The notes under the pieces were generated by a model. It was not told the origin of the DNA. It did not search any database and saw only the letters and a list, made by a program, of their open reading frames with translations. From Janthinobacterium sp. GW456P (GTDB taxonomy: Bacteria; Pseudomonadota; Gammaproteobacteria; Burkholderiales; Burkholderiaceae_D): a stretch of 59,512 nt of DNA. Position 1 is the first letter of the stretch. Every line of letters starts with the position of its first letter. Shown in pieces: positions 8,392 through 17,108 of the stretch. The translations under genes and the position numbers were made by a program. The stretch covers positions 1 to 59,512 of the forward strand of contig NZ_NEHB01000038.1 of assembly GCF_002127655.1 (NCBI RefSeq), in the 5' to 3' direction.

Positions 8392-9423
8392 ATGTCACAG
8401 CACACCACCCTGATGCTCATGCTCGCCTGCGCCGGCCTGCTGCCCGCCTGCGGTCACCTGCCCGGCCCGGCCAGCCAGCACAGCCAGGCCAATCACGCTG
8501 CGCCGCCCCAGGCGCGCAGCGATGACAGCCCCGCCACCCGCACGGCCGCGTTCTGCAAGCTGGGCAAGCGCCTGCAGGAACTGGGCGACCCGCGCGCGGC
8601 GTTGGCCGCATACCGCGAAGCGATGCTGCTGACGCCTGACTCGCCGGATGCACGCAATGGCGCCGCCGTGCTGCATGCGCAGCTGGGCCAGCTGGACACG
8701 GCGCGCGGCATGCTGCAGGCGCTGGCCCAAGAGAGCCCGACGGCCAGGACCTACAACAACCTCGGCTACGTGCTGTACCTGCAGGGCGACTACGCCCAGG
8801 CGGCGGCCGTGCTGCGCCAGTCGCTGCAGCTCGACAACGGCCAGCAGCCGGCGCGCGCCAACCTGGATCTCGCCATCGCGGCGCTGGCGCGCAGCGTCAG
8901 CACAGTCGATGCGGCCGATGCCACCGCGGACGCCGTCGCGCCCGACCTGACGCCGGCGCCCATGCCGGCGGCACCGGCCAGCCGCCTGCAGCTGACGCAA
9001 TTGCAGCCGAATATCTTTGCGCTGAGCTGGCGCGACGCTCCCGTGGCGCCACGCGCCGCGCCGGCAGCCTTGCCCGCCCTGGCGAAGCAGGCGGCGCCGC
9101 TGCCACGGCTGGAAGTCATCAACGGCAATGGCGAAACCGGGATGGCGGCGCGCATGCGCGGCATGCTGGGCGGCATGGGCATCAGCGTACTGCGGCTGGG
9201 CAACCAGCGGCCGTACGGCATCCAGGCCAGCAGCATCGTCTACCGCCCCGGCCATGCGCAGGCGGCGGCCGCCCTGGCCCTGGCCTTGGGCGGCATGCCC
9301 CAGCTGCAGGCGGCGGACGACAGCGGCATCGGCGCGGGCGCCGATCTGCGTTTATTGCTGGGCAAGGATGCGGCGGCCAGCCTGCGCGCGCCGGACGTGC
9401 GCCTGGCATCAAACGCGCCGTAA
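8392..9423 (+). CDS. tadD: TadD-like TPR lipoprotein with C-terminal LytR_C-type domain
   Basis: A 343-residue lipoprotein (signal peptide with lipobox LLPAC, Cys-20). TPR repeats cover about residues 45-155 (LGDPRAALAAYREAMLLTPD; YNNLGYVLYLQGDYAQAAAVL), as in TadD, the pilotin-like TPR factor that helps secretin assembly. After an Ala/Pro linker, residues about 240-325 (LEVINGNGETGMAARM...GADLRLLLGKDA) match the LytR C-terminal domain pattern: V(E)V-NG-G at the start, an SIVYRPG strand and a GADL--LLG end. It is the last gene of the tad operon, 13 bases after tadC with CCGGAGAA. The fused C-terminal domain is a known accessory domain; its role here is not known to me. Confidence 0.85.
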   Translation: MSQHTTLMLMLACAGLLPACGHLPGPASQHSQANHAAPPQARSDDSPATRTAAFCKLGKRLQELGDPRAALAAYREAMLLTPDSPDARNGAAVLHAQLGQLDTARGMLQALAQESPTARTYNNLGYVLYLQGDYAQAAAVLRQSLQLDNGQQPARANLDLAIAALARSVSTVDAADATADAVAPDLTPAPMPAAPASRLQLTQLQPNIFALSWRDAPVAPRAAPAALPALAKQAAPLPRLEVINGNGETGMAARMRGMLGGMGISVLRLGNQRPYGIQASSIVYRPGHAQAAAALALALGGMPQLQAADDSGIGAGADLRLLLGKDAAASLRAPDVRLASNAP

Positions 9424-9431
9424 CGGCGACA

Positions 9432-9953
9432 TCAGCGCGGCAGCAGGCGGCGGTCGGCGGGATCGATCAGGAAGCCTTGCAGGATGTCCTGCAGCTGCGG
9501 CAGCTGCGCCACGTAAGCGGGAATGCCCAGCTGGCGCGCGCCGAAGTAGTGGGCGATGATGTCGCCCTGCTGTTCCATGTTGAAATCGGACAGGATGCCG
9601 CCTGCCTGCGCATCGTAGCGGTAGGCGCGCTGGGCAATGTAGCCGCCGCGCAGCGCCAGCAGCACGCCATGCAGCAGCACGCTGTAGCCGAGCTGGTACT
9701 GCCACACATGCACCATTTCGTGGATGAAGAACAGCTTGCCGCTGTTGCCTTCGCGAGAAAAATCGTCGCGGTACTGGGCCGGCATGAAATGCAGGCTGCC
9801 GCGCGGCGTCATCGCCGTGTTCTGGTCCTGCAGGCCGAATGGAAGAAACGAGCCGCGCACGACGCGCACGCGCGCGTAGTCGATGGCGCCCTGGAAGACG
9901 CTGCGGGCCATGGCGGTTTCGCCGATGGTGAGGGGGCGGCGCAGTCTGCGCAT
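9432..9953 (-). CDS. vgr-related HExxH protein, possible zinc-dependent peptidase-like
   Basis: A 173-residue protein on the strand opposite the tad operon. It carries HEMVH at residues 78-82 inside FFIHEMVHVWQYQ, a zinc-binding HExxH motif, and ends with a His/Tyr-rich segment (DIIAHYFGARQLG). The N-terminal PLTIGETAMARSVFQGAIDYARVRV resembles small proteins often named vgr-related or Rhs-associated in proteobacterial genomes; that naming is by association and not a tested function. There is no signal peptide. It converges on tadD with an 8-base gap. Proteolytic activity is unproven. Confidence 0.65.
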   Translation of the reverse strand: MRRLRRPLTIGETAMARSVFQGAIDYARVRVVRGSFLPFGLQDQNTAMTPRGSLHFMPAQYRDDFSREGNSGKLFFIHEMVHVWQYQLGYSVLLHGVLLALRGGYIAQRAYRYDAQAGGILSDFNMEQQGDIIAHYFGARQLGIPAYVAQLPQLQDILQGFLIDPADRRLLPR

Positions 9954-9974
9954 GGCACTCCGTCAGAAGAAAGA

Positions 9975-10000
9975 AGCGGCAAGCACGCAAGCTTGCCGCT
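9975..10000 (-). terminator. intrinsic terminator of edd-eda
   Basis: A perfect 10-bp stem AGCGGCAAGC / GCTTGCCGCT with a 6-base loop, followed on the minus strand by a pyrimidine-rich tail (TTCTTTCTTC). It lies 10 bases beyond the eda stop and before the start of the HExxH gene, so it can end edd-eda transcripts. The tail is not a pure T run, so efficiency may be moderate. Confidence 0.65.
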
Positions 10001-10010
10001 CCGGTGCCGC

Positions 10011-10640
10011 TTACGCGGATCGTAAACCGCTGGCAGCCTTGGCGATTTCCGTGATGCGGTCCCAGTTGCCGGCCGCGATCGCGTCTTTCGGCGTCAGCCA
10101 GGAGCCGCCCACGCAGGCGACGTTCTTGCACGCCAGGAACTGCGATGCCGTCTCTTGCGAGATGCCGCCCGTCGGGCAGAAGGTGATGTCCGGCAGCGGG
10201 CCGTAGATCGCGTTGAGCATGCCGATGCCGCCCGCCGGCACGGCCGGGAACAGTTTCAGCTGCTGGAAGCCGTTCTCGCGCGCCGCCATCACTTCGCCTG
10301 GCGTCATCACGCCTGGCAGCAAGGACAGGCCGCTGCTTTTCGCCGCCGCCACCAGGGCGGAAGTCAAGCCCGGCGAGACGCCGAAGACGGCGCCCGCGTC
10401 GCGCGCCTGGACGAATTCCTCGGGACGGGTCAAGGTACCCACGCCGACGATGGCGCCCGGCACGGCCGACATGGCGCGGATCGCTTCGAGGCCGTGCTTG
10501 GTGCGCAGGGTCACTTCCAGCACGCGGATGCCGCCCGCCACCAGCGCGCGCGCCAGCGGTACGGCGTGTTCAGGATCGTCGATCGCAATCACGGGGATCA
10601 CGCTCGAGGTGCGCATAATTTCCAGTAGTGTCATGGTCAT
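10011..10640 (-). CDS. eda: KDPG/KHG aldolase
   Basis: A 209-residue class I aldolase that splits 2-keto-3-deoxy-6-phosphogluconate into pyruvate and glyceraldehyde-3-phosphate, the last Entner-Doudoroff step; it also acts on 4-hydroxy-2-oxoglutarate. The family residues are present: Glu in EVTLRT (about 42), the Schiff-base Lys in LKLFPA (about 129), and CPTGGI for phosphate binding. Two ATGs (10640 and 10634) are possible; AGGAAA, inside the end of edd, serves either. It starts 3 bases after the edd stop, so the two are translationally linked. Confidence 0.96.
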   Translation of the reverse strand: MTMTLLEIMRTSSVIPVIAIDDPEHAVPLARALVAGGIRVLEVTLRTKHGLEAIRAMSAVPGAIVGVGTLTRPEEFVQARDAGAVFGVSPGLTSALVAAAKSSGLSLLPGVMTPGEVMAARENGFQQLKLFPAVPAGGIGMLNAIYGPLPDITFCPTGGISQETASQFLACKNVACVGGSWLTPKDAIAAGNWDRITEIAKAASGLRSA

Positions 10641-10643
10641 CTC

Positions 10644-12557
10644 TTATTTCCTAGCCAAAAAGTCTTCATCGGAACCCGGCACGGTATCGCCGACATTGTC
10701 GGCGTCGTGCAAGGCGACGGTGGTGGGAATCGGCGACGGCAGGCCGAAGGTGGTGGCACCCTCTTCCGCCGCGCTGACGGTGGAACGGAACATGGAAAAC
10801 AGCTCGCGGCCCATGCCGATGTGGTTCGGCGACAAATCGGCCGTGACCAGCGAGCGGGCGTGCCAGACGTCGGCCGGCACCAGCGCTTCGAGCACGCCGG
10901 TAAAGGCGTCGAGGCGGATGATGTCGCCGTCGCGCACCAGGCCCAACGGGCCGCCGGCGAGGATTTCAGGAGAGACGTGGATGGCGGCCGGCACCTTGCC
11001 CGACGCGCCCGACATGCGGCCATCGGTGACCAGCGCCACGTGGCGGCCCGCATCCTGCAGGTTGGCCAGCGCGGGGGTCAGCGCATGCAGTTCCGGCATG
11101 CCGTTGGCGCGCGGTCCCTGGAAGCGCAGCACGGCGACGAAATCGCGGTCCAGCGTGCCGGCCTTGTAGGCGGCCATGAAGTCTTCCTGCGAGTTGAACA
11201 CCAGCGCCGGCGCTTCCACCGTGCGGTGCTGCGGCTTGACGGCCGACACCTTCATCACGGCGCGGCCCAGGTTACCGGCCACCAGGACCATGCCGCCGTC
11301 CGGCGCGAACGGGTTCGAGGCCGGGCGCAGCACGCTGTCGTCGGCGCTGGCGGCCGGTGCATCTTTCCAGAAGACCTTGCCGTCTTCGCCGAGGAACGGC
11401 TCCATGCAGTGCGCGCGCAAGCCGTGGCCCAGGATGGTGTTGACGTCCTCGTGCAGCAGGCCCGCGTCCAGCAGTTCGCGGATCAGGTAACCGGTGCCGC
11501 CGGCCGCGTGGAAATGGTTCACGTCGGCGTCGCCGTTCGGGTAGATGCGTGTGAGCATCGGCACGATGGCCGACAGTTCATTGAAATCGTTCCAGTCGAT
11601 GACGATGCCGGCCGCCTTGGCGATCGCCACCAGGTGCAGGGTGTGGTTGGTCGAACCGCCCGTGGCCAGCAAGCCGACGACGGCGTTGACGATACATTTC
11701 TCGTCGACGATATGGCCGACCGGCAAGTAGCTGCCGCTTTGCGCCGTGATGACGGCCGCGCGCTGGGCGGCGGCGGCCGTCAGCGCATCGCGCAGCGGCG
11801 TGTTCGGCGTGATGAAGGCGGCGCCCGGCAAGTGCAGGCCCATCACTTCCATCAGCATCTGGTTGCTGTTCGCCGTGCCGTAGAAGGTACAGGTGCCGGC
11901 GCCGTGGTAGGCTTTCGATTCGCCTTCGAGCAAGTCTTCGCGCGTCGCCTTGCCTTGCGCATACAGCTGGCGCACCTTGGCTTTTTCCTGGTTCGACAGG
12001 CCCGACGTCATCGGACCGGCCGGCACGAAGACGGCGGGCAAATGGCCGAAGTGCAGCGCGCCGATCAAGAGGCCCGGCACGATCTTGTCGCACACGCCCA
12101 GGTACAGGGCGGCGTCGAACATATTGTGCGACAGCGCCACGGCCGTCGACATGGCGATGGTGTCGCGCGAAAACAGCGACAGTTCCATGCCCGGCTGGCC
12201 TTGCGTCACGCCATCGCACATGGCGGGCACGCCGCCGGCGAACTGGGCCACGGCGCCCACTTCGCGCACGGCCTGCTTGATGATCTGCGGGAAGCCTTCG
12301 AAGGGCTGGTGCGCCGACAGCATGTCGTTGTACGAAGAGACGATGGCCACGGAAGGTTTCTTGTATTCCTTCAGCGACAGCTTGTCGTTGGCGGGAAAGG
12401 CGGCAAAGCCGTGCGCCAGGTTGGTGCACGACAGGGCGCCGCGCTGCACGCCCTGGATGCGGGCCGCATCCAGGTGCGCCAGATAGGCGCCGCGCGATGG
12501 CCGGCTGCGCGCGATGATGCGCGCTGTTACGGATTCGACTACTGGATGCAGCGCCAT
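10644..12557 (-). CDS. edd: phosphogluconate dehydratase
   Basis: A 637-residue IlvD/Edd-family [4Fe-4S] dehydratase that converts 6-phosphogluconate to KDPG in the cytoplasm. Conserved Cys regions are seen in [25 protein letters not shown] and [15 protein letters not shown], together with [11 protein letters not shown] near the C-terminus. The start at 12557 (MALHPVVES) is chosen because AAGGAAATC precedes it; the frame extends upstream without a ribosome site and across the operator. A HexR-like operator lies 29-43 bases upstream, so expression should rise when KDPG accumulates. It is translated with eda. Confidence 0.96.
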   Translation of the reverse strand: MALHPVVESVTARIIARSRPSRGAYLAHLDAARIQGVQRGALSCTNLAHGFAAFPANDKLSLKEYKKPSVAIVSSYNDMLSAHQPFEGFPQIIKQAVREVGAVAQFAGGVPAMCDGVTQGQPGMELSLFSRDTIAMSTAVALSHNMFDAALYLGVCDKIVPGLLIGALHFGHLPAVFVPAGPMTSGLSNQEKAKVRQLYAQGKATREDLLEGESKAYHGAGTCTFYGTANSNQMLMEVMGLHLPGAAFITPNTPLRDALTAAAAQRAAVITAQSGSYLPVGHIVDEKCIVNAVVGLLATGGSTNHTLHLVAIAKAAGIVIDWNDFNELSAIVPMLTRIYPNGDADVNHFHAAGGTGYLIRELLDAGLLHEDVNTILGHGLRAHCMEPFLGEDGKVFWKDAPAASADDSVLRPASNPFAPDGGMVLVAGNLGRAVMKVSAVKPQHRTVEAPALVFNSQEDFMAAYKAGTLDRDFVAVLRFQGPRANGMPELHALTPALANLQDAGRHVALVTDGRMSGASGKVPAAIHVSPEILAGGPLGLVRDGDIIRLDAFTGVLEALVPADVWHARSLVTADLSPNHIGMGRELFSMFRSTVSAAEEGATTFGLPSPIPTTVALHDADNVGDTVPGSDEDFLARK

Positions 12558-12585
12558 ATGGATTTCCTTAAAAATGAGTATTTCG

Positions 12586-12600
12586 TGAAATTTTACTACA
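12586..12600. promoter_or_regulatory. HexR operator and promoter region of edd-eda
   Basis: Read on the minus strand the site is TGTAGTAAAATTTCA, matching the HexR consensus reported for proteobacteria (TGTARTWAAATTWCA) at every position, from memory. It contains TAAAAT, which can serve as the -10 of edd, so bound HexR would block RNA polymerase. HexR is encoded about 6 kb away in this window. The -35 is weak by eye. Confidence 0.82.
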
Positions 12601-12774
12601 AAATGGTCGCGCAGAAGCACTCTTGCAGTGGACAGTGGCAGAAATAATCCATTTTCCCGCGACCTTTCAAGGCAAGACAACAGCGTGCCACGTTCACTCG
12701 TCTTGCTTGCCTATCTATTGCAGCACGGATAAAACGCTGAAAAAACGCTGAAAATGCCATGCGCCTGCACAAAC

Positions 12775-12789
12775 TGTAGTGAAATTACG
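12775..12789. promoter_or_regulatory. HexR operator and -10 region of pgi
   Basis: TGTAGTGAAATTACG on the plus strand is a HexR-like 15-mer with two differences from the consensus. It lies just before a TATTAT -10-like hexamer at 12801-12806, so it would overlap the -35 region of a pgi promoter. Together with the edd site it makes the 334-base edd-pgi divergent region a two-operator control region. If transcription starts near 12813, the pgi start at 12892 has a leader of about 80 bases. Confidence 0.65.
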
Positions 12790-12891
12790 TTTTTCTGATG
12801 TATTATTCTCATACCAATGCCGGACCCGCTGTTCGCCACCACGAACGCGCCGCGCTCCTTTCAACCGAGACAAGCACCCAAGCCGACCGCC

Positions 12892-14556
12892 ATGCGCCAG
12901 CCAGCACCTACTCCCGCCATCACCGCCACCGCCAGTTTCCAGTCCCTGCAAGCGCATAGCGCCAGCCTGCGCGAAGTGCATCTGCGCCAGCTGTTCGCCG
13001 CCGACCCCGCACGTTTCTCGACGATGACGGTCGATGCGGCCGGCCTGCTGCTCGATTACTCGAAGAACCGGATCGACGCCACCGCCATGGCGCTGCTGAT
13101 GGACCTGGCCCGCGAGCGCGGCGTGGAAGCGCAGCGCGAAGCCATGTTCACCGGCGAGAAAATCAATCTTACCGAACATCGGGCCGTTCTGCATACCGCC
13201 TTGCGCGCGCCGCGCGGCACCAGGCTGGTGGTCGATGGCCAGGATATCGATGCCGACGTGCAAGCTGTACTGCAACGCGTCAAGGCATTTACGGACAAGG
13301 TCCGCAATGGCAGCTGGCTCGGCTACACGGGCAAACCGATCTGCGACATCGTCAACATCGGCATCGGCGGCTCGGACCTGGGCCCGAAAATGGCTTGCCT
13401 GGCACTGCGCTCGTATGCCAACCCGGGACTGGAAATGCACTTTGTTTCCAACGTCGACGGTCATGACATGGAAGCGACCCTGTCGAAAGTCGATCCGGAA
13501 ACGACCTTGTTCATTGTTGCCTCGAAAACCTTTGTTACCGCTGAAACCATGCTCAACGCCAACACGGCGCGCGCCTGGTTCCTGCTCGAAGGCGAAGAAA
13601 AGGATTTGGCGCAACACTTCGTGGCCGTCTCGACCAACACGCAAGCCATCGTCGACTTCGGCATTTCGCCCGACAACATGTTCCCGTTCTGGGACTGGGT
13701 CGGCGGCCGCTATTCCGTCTGGTCGTCGATCGGCCTGGCCGTGGCCCTGTCCGTCGGTTTTGAATATTTCAGCGATTTCCTTGCCGGTGCGCATGCGATG
13801 GATCAGCATTTCCGCCAGGCGCCCCTCGAAGACAACATGCCCGTGGTGCTGGCCATGGTCGGCTTCTGGAACCGCCAGTTCCTCGATTGCGGCTCCGTGT
13901 CCATCGCGCCGTATCACCAGGACCTCTCGCGCTTCGCCGCCTATCTGCAACAGCTGGACATGGAAAGCAACGGCAAGCGCGTCACCAAGGATGGCGTGCC
14001 CGTCGACGTGCCGACCGGCCCCGTCATCTGGGGCGATTGCGGCACGAATGCGCAGCATGCGTATTTCCAGCTGCTGCACCAGGGCACGGACATCACGCCC
14101 ATCGACTTTATTGCCGCCCTGCGCGCCACGCACGACTTGCCTGGCCACCACGACGCCCTGCTGGCGAACTGCTTCGCCCAGTCGGAAGCCTTCATGACGG
14201 GCAAGACGGGCGAGGAGGTGCGCGCGGACCTGCAGGCGCAAGGCTTGCCGGACAGCGAGATCGAAGCGCTAGTGCCGCACAAGACCTTCCCCGGCAACCG
14301 CCCCAGCAACACCATTTTGATGGACCAGCTGACCCCGACCACCCTGGGCGCCCTGATCGCGCTGTACGAACACAAGACCTTCGTGCAAGGCGTCTTGTGG
14401 AATGTCAACAGCTTCGACCAGTGGGGCGTGGAACTGGGCAAGGTGCTGGCCAAGAAAATCCAGGCCGAACTGACGGGCGAAGCCCGTCCCGACCACCACG
14501 ACAGCTCGACCAATGGCTTGATTGCGCTGGCACGCGCAGCCAAGGCAGCTTACTAA
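12892..14556 (+). CDS. pgi: glucose-6-phosphate isomerase
   Basis: A 554-residue cytoplasmic enzyme interconverting glucose-6-phosphate and fructose-6-phosphate. It has the PGI signatures GIGGSDLGP (substrate phosphate), the LSVGFEYFSDFLAGAHAMDQHF region, and GVLWNVNSFDQWGVELGK near the C-terminus. The frame opens at ATG 12817, but that start lies only about 10 bases after the likely -10 and would add 25 residues; ATG 12892 gives the usual family length and is preferred, although its ribosome site is weak. In a pathway dominated by Entner-Doudoroff flux, Pgi can run backwards and recycle hexose phosphate. A lactonase gene follows after 138 bases. Confidence 0.95.
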   Translation: MRQPAPTPAITATASFQSLQAHSASLREVHLRQLFAADPARFSTMTVDAAGLLLDYSKNRIDATAMALLMDLARERGVEAQREAMFTGEKINLTEHRAVLHTALRAPRGTRLVVDGQDIDADVQAVLQRVKAFTDKVRNGSWLGYTGKPICDIVNIGIGGSDLGPKMACLALRSYANPGLEMHFVSNVDGHDMEATLSKVDPETTLFIVASKTFVTAETMLNANTARAWFLLEGEEKDLAQHFVAVSTNTQAIVDFGISPDNMFPFWDWVGGRYSVWSSIGLAVALSVGFEYFSDFLAGAHAMDQHFRQAPLEDNMPVVLAMVGFWNRQFLDCGSVSIAPYHQDLSRFAAYLQQLDMESNGKRVTKDGVPVDVPTGPVIWGDCGTNAQHAYFQLLHQGTDITPIDFIAALRATHDLPGHHDALLANCFAQSEAFMTGKTGEEVRADLQAQGLPDSEIEALVPHKTFPGNRPSNTILMDQLTPTTLGALIALYEHKTFVQGVLWNVNSFDQWGVELGKVLAKKIQAELTGEARPDHHDSSTNGLIALARAAKAAY

Positions 14557-14694
14557 TAACGCATCACCAAACCTGCTGCGCGTCGGTATAGGTAGCCTGC
14601 GATGCTCACTGTGCTCAAGCACAGTTCCGCTTCTCGGCCACCTCTCCCTTCCGCTCGCTACGGTTTTGTTAAGCGTTCTCCACATTAAGAATAG

Positions 14695-15591
14695 ATGAAT
14701 ATTTACGAAATCAAGGTAGTCAGCGACAAGCCCATGCAAGTGGGCGAATGCCCGCTATGGCATGGCAAGGAAGCGGCCCTGTACTGGGTCGACATCGACG
14801 GCCGCGCCGTGCACCGGCTGCACCCGGCCAGCGGCAAGCATGAACAGTGGAACATGCCGACGGAACCGTCGGCGCTGGCCATCAACGCGGGCGGCGGCCT
14901 GATCGTCGCCCTGCGCAGCGGCTTTGCCCACCTCGACACGAAGACGGGCAGCCTGGCGGAAATCGCGCCGGCGCCGTTCGACATGGCCACCACGCGCTTC
15001 AACGATGGCAAGGTCGACCCGGCCGGCCGTTTCTGGGTGGGCACGATTTTCGAGCCGCGCAACACTGATGCGGCGGAAATGTTCGTGCTGGAAAAGGGCC
15101 AGGTACGCAAGGTCTGGTCGGGCGGCATGACCGTCTCGAACGGCCTGGGCTTTTCCCCGGACAAGCGCACCATGTACCACGCGGACACCACCACGCACCG
15201 CATCGACCGCTTCGACTTCGACGCGGCCACGGGAACCATTTCCGCGCCGCAACCGTTCCAGCGCTTTTCCATGGACAAGAAAGCGTTTGATTACGGCGGG
15301 CGCCCCGATGGCGCGGCCGTCGACAGCGAAGGCAATTACTGGTCGGCCATGTTTGAAGGCGGCAAGATCTTGCGCTTCGCCCCCGACGGCCATTTGCTGG
15401 GCGAAATCACCGTGCCCGTGCGCTGTCCCACCATGGTGACGTTCGGTGGCCCCGACCTGCGCACCCTGTACATCACCAGCGCCAGCCACAACCGCTCGGC
15501 AGCAGAAATCGCCGACTACCCGTTGACGGGCCACGTGCTGTCCGTGCGCGTGGACGTGGCGGGACAAGCGGAAACGCCGTACCAGGCATAA
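14695..15591 (+). CDS. SMP-30/gluconolactonase family lactonase
   Basis: A 298-residue six-bladed beta-propeller of the SMP-30/LRE family. Metal-ligand motifs are visible: Glu in VGECPLWH (about 18), Asn in RFNDGKVDPAGRFWVG (about 103), Asn in VSNGLGFSPD and Asp in GRPDGAAVDSEG. These enzymes hydrolyse sugar lactones in a metal-dependent way; the exact substrate is not readable from sequence. It sits between pgi and zwf in a HexR-linked carbon block with no Pgl/DevB-type gene visible next to zwf, so it could hydrolyse 6-phosphogluconolactone or gluconolactone. There is no signal peptide, so it should be cytoplasmic. The ribosome site is weak (AAGAATAG). Confidence 0.88.
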   Translation: MNIYEIKVVSDKPMQVGECPLWHGKEAALYWVDIDGRAVHRLHPASGKHEQWNMPTEPSALAINAGGGLIVALRSGFAHLDTKTGSLAEIAPAPFDMATTRFNDGKVDPAGRFWVGTIFEPRNTDAAEMFVLEKGQVRKVWSGGMTVSNGLGFSPDKRTMYHADTTTHRIDRFDFDAATGTISAPQPFQRFSMDKKAFDYGGRPDGAAVDSEGNYWSAMFEGGKILRFAPDGHLLGEITVPVRCPTMVTFGGPDLRTLYITSASHNRSAAEIADYPLTGHVLSVRVDVAGQAETPYQA

Positions 15592-15606
15592 GCGCCGCGG
15601 ACATGA

Positions 15607-15641
15607 AAAAGCGCCGGCACCCGCGAGGGGCCGGCGCTTTT
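15607..15641. terminator. bidirectional intrinsic terminator after the lactonase gene
   Basis: A perfect 12-bp stem AAAAGCGCCGGC / GCCGGCGCTTTT with an 11-base loop, 15 bases after the lactonase stop. Flanking A and T runs let it work in both directions, so it can also stop transcripts from cheV on the other strand. Confidence 0.88.
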
Positions 15642-15662
15642 GTACGATAACGTAGCAGGTAG

Positions 15663-15698
15663 GTCGGATTAGCGGGGCAACGCCCCGCGTAATCCGAC
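15663..15698. repeat. REP-like palindromic element
   Basis: GTCGGATTA pairs with TAATCCGAC and, inside that, GCGGGGC pairs with GCCCCGC around an AAC loop, with one unpaired G at 15689: a 16-bp stem. Hairpins of the form TCGGATTA...TAATCCGA are common intergenic repeats in proteobacteria. A second left arm, GTCGGATTA, lies at 15720-15728 and overlaps the cheV stop. I see no transposase of the REP-associated type nearby. Confidence 0.75.
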
Positions 15699-15725
15699 AA
15701 TAGTGTTAGCCACGTCGGCGTCGGA

Positions 15726-16679
15726 TTACCGCGACAATACCTTGCGGATCGTCTCGGCCAGTTCAGCCGCCACGAACTTGGCCACATACCCGTCGGCGCC
15801 CACGCCCTTGACGTGGTCTTCGTTGGTCGAGCCCGTCAGCGACGAGTGGATCACCACGGGGATGTTGGAGAAGCGGCCATCGTTCTTGATGTTGCGCGTC
15901 AGGGTAAAACCGTCCATTTCCGGCATTTCCAGGTCGGTCAGCACCAGCGCGACCTTGTCTTTCGCCGTCTTGCCTTCCGTTGCCGCCTGGACCGAGATCG
16001 CCTGCAGGCGTTCCCACGCTTCCTTGCCCGTCTTGGTCATGATGAAAGGCACGCCCATCGCTTCGAGGCCCTTTTCGATCAGCGAGCGGGCCAGCGAGGA
16101 GTCGTCGGCCGCGAGGACCACGGCGCCGGCCGGCAAGCGCACTTGTGGGCCGATGCTGTTTTCGTCCACGTCCGGGTCGCCCGACGGCAGCACGTTGCGC
16201 AGGATTTGCTCCACGTCCAGCACTTGCGCCAGGCGTGTCTTGTCCGTGTCGCCATCGAGGCGGGCGATGCTGGTGACGAGGCCGCCGCCGACGCTCGATT
16301 CGGCCGACAAGACCTGGTTCCATTCGAGGCGTACGATTTCATCGACCTCTTCCACGGCAAACGCCTGTGTCGAGCGGGCAAATTCCGTCACCATCAAAAT
16401 CTTCAAACCGCTGCTCTTGCAGCCGACCGCCATCGGCAAGTCGATCACGGGAACGATCTGACCACGGATATTGACCACGCCCAGCATGTGCGGGTGCGAA
16501 CCAGCCACCGCCGTGATGGCCGGCATTTCCATGATTTCACGGACTTTGAACACATTGATGCCGAACAGTTCGCGGCTGGCCGAGTGATCACTGGTCCCCA
16601 GCTTGAACAGGAACAGTTCGAATTTGTTATTGCCTGTCAGGCTGGTGCGTTCATCGACATCTTGCTGCATTGAATTCAT
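15726..16679 (-). CDS. cheV: CheV-type chemotaxis coupling protein (CheW + receiver)
   Basis: A 317-residue two-domain protein. Residues 18-165 form a CheW-like domain (ELFGINVFKVREIME; MLGVVNIRGQIVPVIDL) that couples chemoreceptors to CheA. Residues 185-317 form a receiver with Asp192/Asp193, phosphoacceptor Asp249 in LTDLEMPEMDG, the HSS segment near 279 and Lys301. CheV is thought to tune or adapt the receptor array. It stands alone between carbon-metabolism genes with no other che gene in view. AAGGGGA precedes the ATG. A TATAAT on the minus strand (16856-16861) is a possible -10 about 180 bases upstream. Confidence 0.95.
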   Translation of the reverse strand: MNSMQQDVDERTSLTGNNKFELFLFKLGTSDHSASRELFGINVFKVREIMEMPAITAVAGSHPHMLGVVNIRGQIVPVIDLPMAVGCKSSGLKILMVTEFARSTQAFAVEEVDEIVRLEWNQVLSAESSVGGGLVTSIARLDGDTDKTRLAQVLDVEQILRNVLPSGDPDVDENSIGPQVRLPAGAVVLAADDSSLARSLIEKGLEAMGVPFIMTKTGKEAWERLQAISVQAATEGKTAKDKVALVLTDLEMPEMDGFTLTRNIKNDGRFSNIPVVIHSSLTGSTNEDHVKGVGADGYVAKFVAAELAETIRKVLSR

Positions 16680-17108
16680 TGCGTCCCCTTGAGCCGTCTT
16701 GTAAAGTTAAGTCGCCCGCCCCTGATGCTGCGGACAGTGCGGACTGCACGTCGCATGGACGCCGGACGGCGGGTTTGGGGCATGGCCGGCGCTAACGGTG
16801 CAGTGTATATCGTACAACTTCATACAACCAATAGTTGCTATCGATTCGAGCTTGAATTATACGGTTTTTTACTTTCTTCAAAGCTACTTTACGCTGCCAA
16901 CGGCGATCCTGACAGCATTTCTTGATTTCCTTGTTGCTACAGCGCAAATGATGACGGAGAGAATGGGAAATTTCCCTGGCAACCATGGTTGCTTTGCAAA
17001 GCCGACAACAAGCATGCCACTGCGCCAGCGCCGGCGAACGGCATATAATGGCCATGCCGGCACCGCAGGCAGGCCTGCCGGGCAAAATGGCGACGGCGGC
17101 GGATGGAA
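16680..17108. other. non-coding region between cheV and zwf, upstream part
   Basis: About 430 bases with no credible gene. The middle (16800-16960) is AT-richer than its surroundings and holds TATAAT on the minus strand (16856-16861), a possible cheV -10 with only a poor -35. The right part contains no ORF with codon usage like its neighbours. The zwf operators follow from 17109. I see no hairpin with a T run here. Confidence 0.5.

Noticed and set aside
10707..12647. Open frame of 646 codons on the plus strand
   Set aside because: Antisense to edd, whose product and motifs are certain; the frame is His/Arg/Gln-rich as expected for a mirror frame.
16702..16728. TAAAGTTA-N11-CCTGATGC as a sigma-28 promoter
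   Set aside because: The -35 is good but the -10 matches only half, and it points away from cheV and toward zwf, which is a HexR-controlled metabolic gene.
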